From assembly GCF_016907955.1 (NCBI RefSeq), contig NZ_JAFBCX010000005.1, positions 496,001 through 560,000 of the forward strand: a stretch of DNA of 64,000 bases, in the 5' to 3' direction. Positions 20,118-27,366 of the stretch are shown here, piece after piece. The notes under the pieces were generated by a model. It had not been told where the DNA came from and did no database searches. It saw only the letters and a program-made list of their open reading frames with translations. Position numbers and translations under genes: made by a program. Numbering within the stretch: the stretch's first letter is position 1; each line of letters opens with the position of its first letter. The DNA comes from Lentzea nigeriaca (lineage in GTDB: Bacteria > Actinomycetota > Actinomycetes > Mycobacteriales > Pseudonocardiaceae).

Positions 20118-20819
20118 TCAGCGCCGTTCGACCGGTGCCTGCGGCACCGTCACCACGGAGATCCGCGCGCCGGGAATCGTGAGCTTGCCGCCCTTGAGAT
20201 CGGTGTTGCGCACCGTCACGTCGGTGAACGTCACGAAGGGCACGTTCAGCGGCGGCGGGTGGGCTGCCGTGTAGTCCACCGGGATCTTGATCCCGAGGAC
20301 GTCCAGCTTGCCCTTGAGCTGGATCGTGAACAGCTCGATCCGTCCGGACGAGACCGTCGACGTGCTGCCGGCACGTGCCGTCGTGACGAGCTTGACGCCC
20401 GGCGACACCTCGGCCGACTGGACCAGGTCCCTGATCTTCATGTCGGTCGTCGTGAACTTCAGGACCTTGATGACCTGGCCGTTCAGCATCGAGTCGACCA
20501 CACCGACGTAGTTGAGCCCACCGAGCTCCAGCCGTGACGCGTTCAGCGTCCACTCACGCCCTCCGCCCGCCACCGGGGCAGGGGCCGGTGGCGAGGGCGC
20601 CGACGTCGACGGCGGTGGCTCCGTGCTCGCCGGAGGGGTCGGCACGGACGACGACGCCGGCGGTGGAGTGGCGCTGCTGCTGGAGGCGGGAGGCGGCTCC
20701 GAGCTCGTCGTCGGAGCGGGTGAGCTGCTGCTGGGAGGCGGCGGCTCGGAACTCGACGGCGGCTGCAGCGCCAGCACCGCGACCATCGCGACCGCGGCCA
20801 TCGGCTGAGTCCGGATCAT
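20118..20819 (-). CDS. Exported protein with Pro/Ser-rich linker and C-terminal beta domain
   Basis: 233 residues from ATG 20819, overlapping the upstream gene by four bases (ATGA). A short hydrophobic start (PMAAVAMVAVLALQ) leads into about 65 residues of PPPSSS/PPASSS low complexity, a wall-spanning or spacer region. The C-terminal 140 residues begin WTLNASRLELGGLNYVGVV and resemble the beta-rich region of the DUF6230 protein encoded two genes upstream (same SGRIELFTI / DLVVNL style strands). Third gene of a coupled operon with DUF6230 and DUF6114 proteins. Function unknown; an envelope complex with those two is inferred. Confidence 0.7.
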   Translation of the reverse strand: MIRTQPMAAVAMVAVLALQPPSSSEPPPPSSSSPAPTTSSEPPPASSSSATPPPASSSVPTPPASTEPPPSTSAPSPPAPAPVAGGGREWTLNASRLELGGLNYVGVVDSMLNGQVIKVLKFTTTDMKIRDLVQSAEVSPGVKLVTTARAGSTSTVSSGRIELFTIQLKGKLDVLGIKIPVDYTAAHPPPLNVPFVTFTDVTVRNTDLKGGKLTIPGARISVVTVPQAPVERR

Positions 20820-21250
20820 GTGGGTTGAACCCTCTGGGTGGTCTCAGGGCCGGGCTCGGCACCGCGCTTGGACTTCTTCGGCTTCGCGGGGGCATCCGTC
20901 CACGCCACGGCGAGCGCGCCGCCGAGCAGGCTGAAGAGGGTGCCGAAGAGGAAGCCGCCGAGGTTGGTCACGACGAGCGCGACCAGCGACAGCAGCACCG
21001 TGACGATGCCCGCCGCCAGCCGGAACTTGGGCGCCACCCACAACGCCACCGCACAGATCACCAGCAACGCGCCGATCAGCAGCGCGGACACGCCACCGAG
21101 CGTCTGGATGGAGATGACCATGTCGCCGAACTTCAGGTTGGCGTACGGCGGGAACAGGATGATGAGCGCTCCAATGGCCACGAACAGGCCGGCCCAGAAG
21201 GGCCGGCCACGCCGCCACGCGGTGAAGCCGCGCCAGACCCTCAGAAGCAC
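20816..21250 (-). CDS. DUF6114-type four-helix membrane protein
   Basis: 144 residues from GTG 21250, overlapping the stop of the DUF6230 gene by ten bases. Four predicted membrane segments: PFWAGLFVAIGALIILF, GVSALLIGALLVICAVAL, LAAGIVTVLLSLVALVV and GTLFSLLGGALAVAWT, with the WRRGRPFWAGL start characteristic of DUF6114 proteins. The C-terminus is Lys/Pro charged. DUF6114 and DUF6230 genes are adjacent in many actinomycetes, which supports both calls. Biochemical role unknown. Confidence 0.82.
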   Translation of the reverse strand: MLLRVWRGFTAWRRGRPFWAGLFVAIGALIILFPPYANLKFGDMVISIQTLGGVSALLIGALLVICAVALWVAPKFRLAAGIVTVLLSLVALVVTNLGGFLFGTLFSLLGGALAVAWTDAPAKPKKSKRGAEPGPETTQRVQPT

Positions 21251-21831
21251 TCTTGCTTCCCTTGGCGAATGGTCAGGTTCATGCCCTTGAACCTGATGGT
21301 CTGGGCCGTGGTGGACCAGGCGGTCTGCTTGAGCCCGGTGATCTTCGCCGAGTCAGCCTGCAGACCGAACGAGCCCGGCAGCCCCTTGAGGTCCTTCGGT
21401 CCCTTGTCCACCTTGCCCGCGTCGATGCCGATGTCCGGAGCACCCAGCTCCAGGTCACCGGACAGATCGGTGAGGTTGACGACCAGGTTGTCGGCGGACA
21501 TACCGCCGACACCGTCCGCGGTGATACGCATCGTCACATCGCCCACGATCGGCATGTTGGCGACGAACACCGACTGACAGAACTTGTTCAGCGAGGCGGT
21601 CTTGAAGCCGCTGACCGCGACGACGTGCACCTTGCCGGCACCCGCGTCCACCCCACCGAACTGGACGAATCCCTTGCCGTCCAGGTAGTCGGCGGACACC
21701 TTGAAATCTTGGCCGGACACCGCGAACGATGCTGCCAGCGCTCCCTGGGACATGCCGAAGAGGAGGGCACCGGCACCGACGGCACCGATACCGAGCACCC
21801 CTGCGAACCGTGCCCAGCGCGTTCTTCCCAT
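21241..21831 (-). CDS. DUF6230 family exported protein
   Basis: 196 residues from ATG 21831 (MGRTRWARFAGVLGIGAVG), with AAGGAG about eight bases upstream; a second ATG seven codons earlier is less likely. One N-terminal hydrophobic segment (FAGVLGIGAVGAGALLFGMSQGALA) serves as signal or anchor. The body is beta-rich: FAVSGQDFKVSADYLDGKGFVQ, VNLTDLSGDLELGAPD, QTIRFKGMNLTIRQG. Two Cys (KFCQSV and the penultimate CF) may pair. This is the usual layout of DUF6230 proteins, encoded just upstream of DUF6114. First gene of a three-gene operon. Confidence 0.8.
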   Translation of the reverse strand: MGRTRWARFAGVLGIGAVGAGALLFGMSQGALAASFAVSGQDFKVSADYLDGKGFVQFGGVDAGAGKVHVVAVSGFKTASLNKFCQSVFVANMPIVGDVTMRITADGVGGMSADNLVVNLTDLSGDLELGAPDIGIDAGKVDKGPKDLKGLPGSFGLQADSAKITGLKQTAWSTTAQTIRFKGMNLTIRQGKQECF

Positions 21832-21928
21832 ACCGCCAAACTCCTTCCACACCGAAGGCTTGCAGGGTGGGACTGTGCGCTCCGAAACATAGGCAGGACA
21901 ACGAAAACGAGTCCGCGTAGTCTTGAAA

Positions 21929-21944
21929 TCACCCCAGGGGGTGA
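21929..21944. promoter_or_regulatory. Palindrome in the divergent DUF6230 / metallopeptidase promoter region
   Basis: TCACCCC-AG-GGGGTGA is a perfect 16-bp palindrome. A second, looser GTGA(N7)TCAC starts three bases before its end. It sits about 68 bases upstream of the metallopeptidase ATG and 98 bases upstream of the DUF6230 ATG. Likely a protein-binding site; regulator unknown. Confidence 0.4.
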
Positions 21945-22011
21945 GACGGTTTCACGTTTGGCCCCTGGTCCTTCCGCCACGGGCGTGAACCACGCTTAGT
22001 AGGGTTCGGCC

Positions 22012-23454
22012 ATGGGGATCGGACGAATCGCCGTCGCGCTGGCCGCGACCGCAGCGCTGACCGCCTGCGGCTCCGTGGTCGAGGGCTCACCGAAGGGCGA
22101 ACGCCCCGACCCCACGAAGGTGGCGGGCCTGGAGATCTCCAACGGCCCGTCCGGCCCCAAGAAGGGCGTGCAGGACGCCGACCTGAGCGTCGAGAACGGC
22201 GACGGCGGCGAGATGGACCAGTTGGCCATCAACACCCTGGCCGACGTCCAGGAGTTCTGGAAGGCCGAGATCCCCGAGGCGTTCCCCGGCAAGACCTTCG
22301 AGCCGGTCAAGCGCTTCATCTCCTACGACTCGGCCGGCAAGGGCGTCGAGGTCTGCAAGCTCAGCACCGCGGGCATCGCCAACGCCTTCTACTGCGCCCT
22401 CGACGACAGCATCACGTGGGACCGCGGCGAGCTCCTCCCGATGCTCAAGGACTCCTTCGGCCCCATGGCCGTGGTCACCGTGCTGGCCCACGAGATGGGT
22501 CACGCCGTCCAGTACAAGCTCGGCGCGGCCTCCAACATCGGCGCCAACACCCCGTCGATCGTCAAGGAACAGCAGGCCGACTGCTACACCGGCGTGTTCA
22601 TGCGCTGGATCGCCGAGAACAAGTCGAAGCACTTCGAGCTCTCCACCGGCGAGGGCCTCAACCAGGTCCTGCAGACGATGTTCTTCATCCGCGACGCGGC
22701 AGGCACGTCGTTCGAGAAGCAGGGCGCCCACGGCAGCGCCTTCGACCGCGTCTCGTCGTTCCAGTTCGGCTTCACCCGAGGCGCCTCGCGCTGCGCGGAG
22801 ATGAACGAGGCCGAGATCAACAAGCGCATCACCGAACGCCCCTTCGACCTGTCCGACTCCGACCAGGGCCAGGGCCGCGGCAACGCCAAGATCGACCAGG
22901 ACAAGTACCTCAAGGCCCTCGACGAGTCCCTTCGCGACGCCTACAAGTCGAGCGGCGCGGCCTTCCCCACCGTCGACAAGACCGGCATCAAGCCCTGCAC
23001 CGACGCCCAGACCACCTCCCCGGCCTCGTTCTGCCCCTCCACCAACCAGATCCAGCTGGACCTCCCGTCACTGGTGAAGATCGGCACACCCCCGAAGAAG
23101 GGCACCAAGGGCGGCATCGGCGACTTCGCGGCCTTCGCCGTGATCGCCTCCCGCTTCTCCCTCTCCATCCAGCACGCCACGGGCTTCAAACTGGATGACG
23201 ACGCCGCGGGCCAACGCACCGCCTGCCTGACCGGCGCCTGGGCAGGCCTGACGAACCGTCCGGACCCGGCAGCGGGCCTGCGACTCTCCCCCGGCGACCT
23301 GGACGAGGCAGTGGCCGAACTCCTGGCCGACAACAGCCTCATCGCCTCCGACGTGAACGGCAAAGCCGTCCCCTCTGGCTTCGCCCGCGTGGAGGCGTTC
23401 GGCGACGGCTTCTTCCGAGGCTCCTCGTACTGCGTGAAGAAGTATTCGATTTGA
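22012..23454 (+). CDS. Lipoprotein zinc metallopeptidase (HEMGH), paralogue
   Basis: 480 residues from ATG 22012. The lipobox ALTACG gives a lipidated Cys at residue 19. LAHEMGHAVQ holds His160, Glu161 and His164, and EQQADCYTG carries the probable third ligand. The segment AFYCALDDSITWDRGELLP and the second-half FCPSTNQIQLDLPSL mirror the gene at 18687, so the two arose by duplication despite now being clearly diverged. They flank the minus-strand DUF6230 operon, which suggests a shared envelope task. Membrane-anchored, extracytoplasmic; substrate unknown. Confidence 0.84.
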   Translation: MGIGRIAVALAATAALTACGSVVEGSPKGERPDPTKVAGLEISNGPSGPKKGVQDADLSVENGDGGEMDQLAINTLADVQEFWKAEIPEAFPGKTFEPVKRFISYDSAGKGVEVCKLSTAGIANAFYCALDDSITWDRGELLPMLKDSFGPMAVVTVLAHEMGHAVQYKLGAASNIGANTPSIVKEQQADCYTGVFMRWIAENKSKHFELSTGEGLNQVLQTMFFIRDAAGTSFEKQGAHGSAFDRVSSFQFGFTRGASRCAEMNEAEINKRITERPFDLSDSDQGQGRGNAKIDQDKYLKALDESLRDAYKSSGAAFPTVDKTGIKPCTDAQTTSPASFCPSTNQIQLDLPSLVKIGTPPKKGTKGGIGDFAAFAVIASRFSLSIQHATGFKLDDDAAGQRTACLTGAWAGLTNRPDPAAGLRLSPGDLDEAVAELLADNSLIASDVNGKAVPSGFARVEAFGDGFFRGSSYCVKKYSI

Positions 23455-23461
23455 AAATTCC

Positions 23462-23477
23462 ATCGACGCACGTCGAT
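23462..23477 (+). promoter_or_regulatory. Palindromic operator of the ArsR-GNAT gene
   Basis: ATCGACG-CA-CGTCGAT, a perfect 16-bp palindrome ending ten bases before the GTG start. Size, position and ATC...GAT ends fit an ArsR/SmtB-type operator, so autorepression is the natural reading. Confidence 0.6.
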
Positions 23478-23487
23478 ACTTGCCGAC

Positions 23488-24282
23488 GTGCTGACCGATG
23501 AAGCCGCGACCTACGCCTCGTGGTTCTCGACCCTGTCCGACCCCACCCGAGTCCGGCTGCTGCACCACGTGGCCTCAGCCCCGGCCCCGGTCACCGTCGG
23601 CGAACTGACCACCCTGCTGGGCGTGAGCCAGTCCACCTGCTCCCACCACGTCCGCAAACTGGCCGAGGTCGGCTTCATCCAGGTCCAGCGCGAGGGCACA
23701 GCCACCCTCGTCTCCGTGAACCCGGCCTGCTGCACGGACCTCCCCCACGCCGCCGACGCCGTGATGGGCGCCCTGACCACAGGCACGGTGACCCCGGTCT
23801 CCGGCGTGACGATCCGCGCCATGACCGCCGCCGACTGGCCGGAAGTCCGCCGCATCTACGGCGAGGGCATAGCCACCGGCAACGCCACCTTCGAAACCGA
23901 AGTGCCCTCCCGCCGCACCCTCGAATCCAAGTGGCTGCCAGACCACCGCTGGATCGCCGTGGTGGACGGCGCGGTGGCAGGCTGGGCCGCCGCCACCCCG
24001 GTCTCGGCCCGCGAGTGCTACTCCGGCGTCGCCGAGACCTCGATCTACGTCGGCGACGCCCACCAGGGCCGAGGCGTGGGCAAAACCCTGCTGCACCACC
24101 AGGTCTCGGCCGCCGACGCCGACGGCCTGTGGACCCTGCAGGCCGTGATCTTCCCGGAGAACCGGGCCAGCATCGCCCTGCACCACCGAGCGGGCTTCCG
24201 AACCGTGGGCGTGCGCGAACGAATCGCCCAACACCACGGCGAATGGCGAGACACGGTCCTACTGGAACGCCGCCGCCCCTAG
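23488..24282 (+). CDS. ArsR-type HTH fused to a GNAT N-acetyltransferase (ArsN/Pat-like)
   Basis: 264 residues from GTG 23488. Residues 1-95 are an ArsR/SmtB winged helix (FSTLSDPTRVRLLHHV, LLGVSQSTCSHHVRKLAEVGFI). The classic metal box ELCVCDL is absent (TVGELTTLLG), but Cys51 lies in the recognition helix and a Cys81-Cys82 pair follows the wing (NPACCTDLPHAAD); such three-Cys sets bind As(III) in some ArsR proteins. Residues 107-262 are a GNAT of the phosphinothricin/arsinothricin acetyltransferase type: IRAMTAADWPEVRRIYGEGI, GNATFETEVPS, acetyl-CoA loop HQGRGVGKTLL, and GFRTVGVRERIAQHHGEWRDTVLLERR. It probably senses a thiol-reactive metalloid and acetylates an amino-acid antibiotic. A one-protein resistance switch is inferred. 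Confidence 0.85.
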   Translation: MLTDEAATYASWFSTLSDPTRVRLLHHVASAPAPVTVGELTTLLGVSQSTCSHHVRKLAEVGFIQVQREGTATLVSVNPACCTDLPHAADAVMGALTTGTVTPVSGVTIRAMTAADWPEVRRIYGEGIATGNATFETEVPSRRTLESKWLPDHRWIAVVDGAVAGWAAATPVSARECYSGVAETSIYVGDAHQGRGVGKTLLHHQVSAADADGLWTLQAVIFPENRASIALHHRAGFRTVGVRERIAQHHGEWRDTVLLERRRP

Positions 24283-24366
24283 TGGTGCTTGGTCAGGTCG
24301 GGCTGCACTTCAGCGGTCGCGGTCTCACGGTCCTGCGCTCGTGAGTTGGTTGTAGACACCGGTTGA

Positions 24367-24380
24367 TGTAATCGATTACA
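24367..24380. other. AT-rich 14-bp palindrome between convergent genes
   Basis: TGTAATCGATTACA, perfect and strikingly AT-rich for this genome, sits between the ends of the ArsR-GNAT gene (24282) and the thioredoxin gene (24426). Flanking AGTTGG and CCAACT also pair. No adjacent start codon, so it is not an obvious promoter operator; it could be a hairpin between convergent genes or a binding site. Confidence 0.35.
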
Positions 24381-24425
24381 GATCACTCCAACTACTGCCA
24401 ACAGTGCTGGCACGCGCCCCCCAAA

Positions 24426-25394
24426 TCAATACAACGCAGCAGCCAGATTCCGCCGAGCCGCCGCGACCCGAGGATCATCCGACGGAAACAGCTCGAACAG
24501 CCCGACCAAATGCTGCCGAACCCGATCCCGCTCATCCCCGTAAACCCGCCGAACAGTGCCGACAAGCCGAGCAAAAGCCTCTTCAACCTGCTGCAAGGCA
24601 ACCTGAGCATCGGCAGCGGCCAACTGAGCCTCAACATCCTCAGGAGAAGCATCAGCCTTGGCGATCACCTCAGGATCAACAGCCTCGGCCCGCTCAGCAA
24701 ACCGAGCCTGTGCCAATCCTTCCTTGGCCAGCTCATTAGCAGGCTCAACAGCAAGAATCTGCGAGTAATACTCCTGAGCGGCAGCATAATCGCCACGCTC
24801 GAAGGCTTCCTCGGCAGCAACGATCCGAGGATCCTCGACCACGTCCTCCTCAGCAGGAGCGGTGGCCCGGGCCTCCCCGGCCCGAATCCCGGGCAGCCGA
24901 TCCCGCAGCGCGTCCAACAACCGAGCAATCCACTGCGAAAGCTCACCGTCGGCAATCGGACCGGCAAACGCATCAATGGGCTGACCAGCAGCAACGGCCA
25001 CCACGGTAGGCACGGACTGCACCCCGAAGGCCTGCCCGATCCGAGGCGCCTGCTCCAGGTCGACCCGAGCCAGAATCCACGAGCCACCCGAGGACGTAGC
25101 CAAGCGGGTGAGCGAAGCGGCGAGCTGCTGCGACTCCGGGCTGTAGGAGGCCCCGAGCAGCACCACGACAGGCACCTGCAGGGACTGCTCGACGACAGCC
25201 TGGAACGAGGCTTCGGTGACGTCCACGATCCACGGCACGGAGCCGTTATCAGCCGGAGCACCGGAGGCAGGCGCGGCGGCAGCCTGGCGGGCGGCATCGG
25301 CTCGGGCCTTCAGGGCGCCCAGATCGACGGCGCCCGAGAGCGCGGCGGACAGTGCGGCGGTCTTGCGAGGATCAGGCCTTGTCACGTGTTCCAT
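24426..25394 (-). CDS. Thioredoxin-like TPR protein lacking catalytic cysteines (CnoX/YbbN-like)
   Basis: 322 residues from ATG 25394, overlapping the upstream gene by 13 bases. Residues about 52-165 are a thioredoxin fold (VVVLLGASYSPESQQLA, FGVQSVPTVVAVAAGQP with the cis-Pro). The usual CGPC is SPES (Ser85-Ser88), so no disulfide chemistry is possible. The C-terminal half is TPR-like (AAEEAFERGDYAAAQEYYSQ, LAVEPANELAKEGLAQARF) and ends LVGLFELFPSDDPRVAAARRNLAAALY, a typical tail of actinobacterial tetratricopeptide thioredoxin-like proteins. A holdase or co-chaperone role like that of CnoX is inferred. Confidence 0.85.
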   Translation of the reverse strand: MEHVTRPDPRKTAALSAALSGAVDLGALKARADAARQAAAAPASGAPADNGSVPWIVDVTEASFQAVVEQSLQVPVVVLLGASYSPESQQLAASLTRLATSSGGSWILARVDLEQAPRIGQAFGVQSVPTVVAVAAGQPIDAFAGPIADGELSQWIARLLDALRDRLPGIRAGEARATAPAEEDVVEDPRIVAAEEAFERGDYAAAQEYYSQILAVEPANELAKEGLAQARFAERAEAVDPEVIAKADASPEDVEAQLAAADAQVALQQVEEAFARLVGTVRRVYGDERDRVRQHLVGLFELFPSDDPRVAAARRNLAAALY

Positions 25395-26215
25395 CCTGGC
25401 ACGGCTAGTTCCCGGACCGGGTCCAGGGCCATCGGGTTGACGCGCATCGCGTCGTTGGCCGAAGCGATGCGTAGAGCGAGCGGTGTCATCAGCTCGATGA
25501 ACCGCGAAGTTCCGGCGGCGCCCAACGCCTCCCACGGCGCGAGAGCAGCAGCATCAGTTGCATGCTCTACCGCGGCGAGGTCGCCGGGCAGGTCCGAAAC
25601 GGCTTCCCACTCCTCGAGACTCCAACCACGTGCGGTGCGCATGTATGCCGGATCGAGGGAATGTTCACGGGCGTAGAGCGCAAGCGCTTGGCACGGGCCG
25701 ATGCCGTGCGTGACCAAAGCTGCGACATGACCGTCACCGCGGGCCTCGCGCAAGATCGTGCACGCGTGCCACAAGGCCAGGTGCGGTGCGGTAGGCCACG
25801 GCAACGCGCGGTTCGCGGCAGCCAGCGGGCGCCCCGCCACGTCGACGGCCAGAGCCGCGGAACGGGCCAGATCAGCGGCTTCGGCGATCTCGGGCGTGTC
25901 GACGGAACTCAGCATCCGCCGCAGGGCCAGATCCACCCCCTCCAGCCGGACGCGCAGGTACTCGGCGGGCGAGGCGACGGCCCACGCGTCGGGCAGAGCG
26001 CGCGCGACCATGCGTGGGGCGAAGTTGTAGAAGACAGCCGTCACCAACTCCGGGGACGCCGCACCCAGAGGTGCCGCGCGCATGCCGAAGTAGCCCATCC
26101 AGCCGCCCTTGCAGCCCAGCGCGTCGGTCGCCGCGCGGGATTCGGGCGTGAAGTACGTGACGTCGTGGTAGGGCTCGAACCTCAGCCACAGCTGTCTCGC
26201 GTCCACGCCCGACAC
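25382..26215 (-). CDS. SCO6745 family protein
   Basis: 277 residues from GTG 26215. It begins LWLRFEPYHDVTYFTPESR and continues GGWMGYFGMRAAPLGAASPELVTAVFYNF, the signature opening of SCO6745-type actinobacterial proteins, all alpha-helical and of unknown biochemistry. The C-terminal WSLEEWEAVSDLPGDL block is also typical. No signal peptide; cytosolic. It overlaps the start of the thioredoxin-like gene by 13 bases and follows the small BNR-repeat gene by one base, so the four minus-strand genes 26777 to 24426 look like one operon. Confidence 0.8.
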   Translation of the reverse strand: MSGVDARQLWLRFEPYHDVTYFTPESRAATDALGCKGGWMGYFGMRAAPLGAASPELVTAVFYNFAPRMVARALPDAWAVASPAEYLRVRLEGVDLALRRMLSSVDTPEIAEAADLARSAALAVDVAGRPLAAANRALPWPTAPHLALWHACTILREARGDGHVAALVTHGIGPCQALALYAREHSLDPAYMRTARGWSLEEWEAVSDLPGDLAAVEHATDAAALAPWEALGAAGTSRFIELMTPLALRIASANDAMRVNPMALDPVRELAVPGWNT

Positions 26216-26216
26216 G

Positions 26217-26423
26217 CTAACGCAGCGAACGCCGGTGCACGGATCCGCTCACCGTGCCGGCGTAGAGCGTTCGGCCATCAGGGGAGACCAGGAGAGCCTC
26301 GACGCCCTGCTCGGGGCCGCCGAACACCCGCCACGAACGGCCTCCGTCAACGGACCGCAGCACTGCTCCACCCAACGAGCTCAGGTACACCAGCGCGGCC
26401 AGCAGGGTGATCACGAATCTCAC
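26217..26423 (-). CDS. 68-residue exported protein with a single BNR/YCF48-type repeat
   Basis: GTG start 26423, stop one base before the next gene's start. The N-terminus RFVITLLAALVYLSSLGGA is a signal or anchor. It is followed by one canonical Asp-box/BNR unit, SVDGGRSWRVF, and a second beta strand, DGRTLYAGTVSGSVHR. Normal BNR/YCF48 propellers carry six to eight repeats, so this is either a deletion remnant of a larger sialidase-like beta-propeller or a mini-protein that must assemble with others. Codon usage looks normal and it is embedded in an operon, which argues that it is translated. Confidence 0.55.
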   Translation of the reverse strand: MRFVITLLAALVYLSSLGGAVLRSVDGGRSWRVFGGPEQGVEALLVSPDGRTLYAGTVSGSVHRRSLR

Positions 26424-26471
26424 GAGGTGCGCCTCCGCTCGACTGGAGAAGAAGTCGGCGGCGGAGCCCGA

Positions 26472-26777
26472 TCATGGCGTGTCGGCGAGGTGCTCCTCAA
26501 CCCGCCGCACCTTGGTGCTCAGCTGGTTCGTGTGGCCCGGCCGGATGTCCGCCTTGAGCACGAGCGAGACCCGCGGGGCGCTGGCCTGCACGGCTTCGGT
26601 CGCGCGCTTGACCACGTCCATCACCTCGTCCCACTCTCCCTCGATCAAGGTGAACATCGCGTTCGTCTCGTTGGGCAGGCCCGACTCCCGCACGATCCGC
26701 ACGGCTTCGGCGACGGCCTTGGCGACGCTTCCCGACGAGTCCGATGCGGACGGAGCGACGCTGAACGCGACAAGCAC
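26472..26777 (-). CDS. MTH1187 family thiamine-binding-like protein
   Basis: 101 residues from GTG 26777 with AGGAGG five bases upstream. The sequence [20 protein letters not shown], followed by [31 protein letters not shown], fits the ferredoxin-like MTH1187/YkoF fold, including the [13 protein letters not shown] core of the family. Members bind thiamine or related small ligands as tetramers; the ligand here is unproved. First gene of the minus-strand operon, divergent from the MarR gene with only 51 bases between starts. Confidence 0.85.
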   Translation of the reverse strand: MLVAFSVAPSASDSSGSVAKAVAEAVRIVRESGLPNETNAMFTLIEGEWDEVMDVVKRATEAVQASAPRVSLVLKADIRPGHTNQLSTKVRRVEEHLADTP

Positions 26778-26828
26778 ACGTGCCTCCTGATGATCCAAGC
26801 CTTGTACTGACTGGTAGCTTCGGTGCCC

Positions 26829-27326
26829 ATGACACCGCTGCCGTTCGATCCGATCGCCCGCGCGGCCGAGCTGTGGGACGACCGGGTGGGTCCGTCCACC
26901 TCGATGGCCGCCGTCACGAGCGTCATGCGTGTCCAGCAAATCATCCAGTCCGCCGTGGACGCAGCCCTCAAACCGCACGGCCTCACGTTCGCCCGCTACG
27001 AGGCGTTGGTGCTGCTCTACTTCTCGCGCAAGGGCGCGCTGCCGATGCGGGTCATGGGCGAACGCCTGCAGCTGCACCCCACGAGCGTCACGAACATCGT
27101 CGACCGGCTGGAGAGCGACGGCCTGGTCCGCCGCACCCCGCATCCGACCGACCGCCGCACCACACTGGTGGAGATCACCGACGCCGGCCTGCAGCGCCGC
27201 GAGGCCGCGACCGCAGCGGTCGTCGAGGTCAACCTGGGCCTCAAGGGCCTCACCGACCGGCAGACCGAACAGCTCACCGACCTGCTCGCCAAGGTGCGCA
27301 GGGCGAGCGGCGACTTCGAGGATTAA
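26829..27326 (+). CDS. MarR family transcriptional regulator
   Basis: 165 residues from ATG 26829; a GTG two codons earlier is possible. The winged-helix core reads [69 protein letters not shown] with the usual MarR DRR wing. No cysteine sensors are present. It is divergent from the MTH1187 gene; a CAAG-C-CTTG dyad at 26796-26804 in the 51-base gap is a possible operator, so self-control and control of the neighbouring operon are plausible. Ligand unknown. Confidence 0.9.
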   Translation: MTPLPFDPIARAAELWDDRVGPSTSMAAVTSVMRVQQIIQSAVDAALKPHGLTFARYEALVLLYFSRKGALPMRVMGERLQLHPTSVTNIVDRLESDGLVRRTPHPTDRRTTLVEITDAGLQRREAATAAVVEVNLGLKGLTDRQTEQLTDLLAKVRRASGDFED

Positions 27327-27366
27327 TTCGTTTGGCACAGCCGCACGTCTGTGGCGTCATGTGCCC

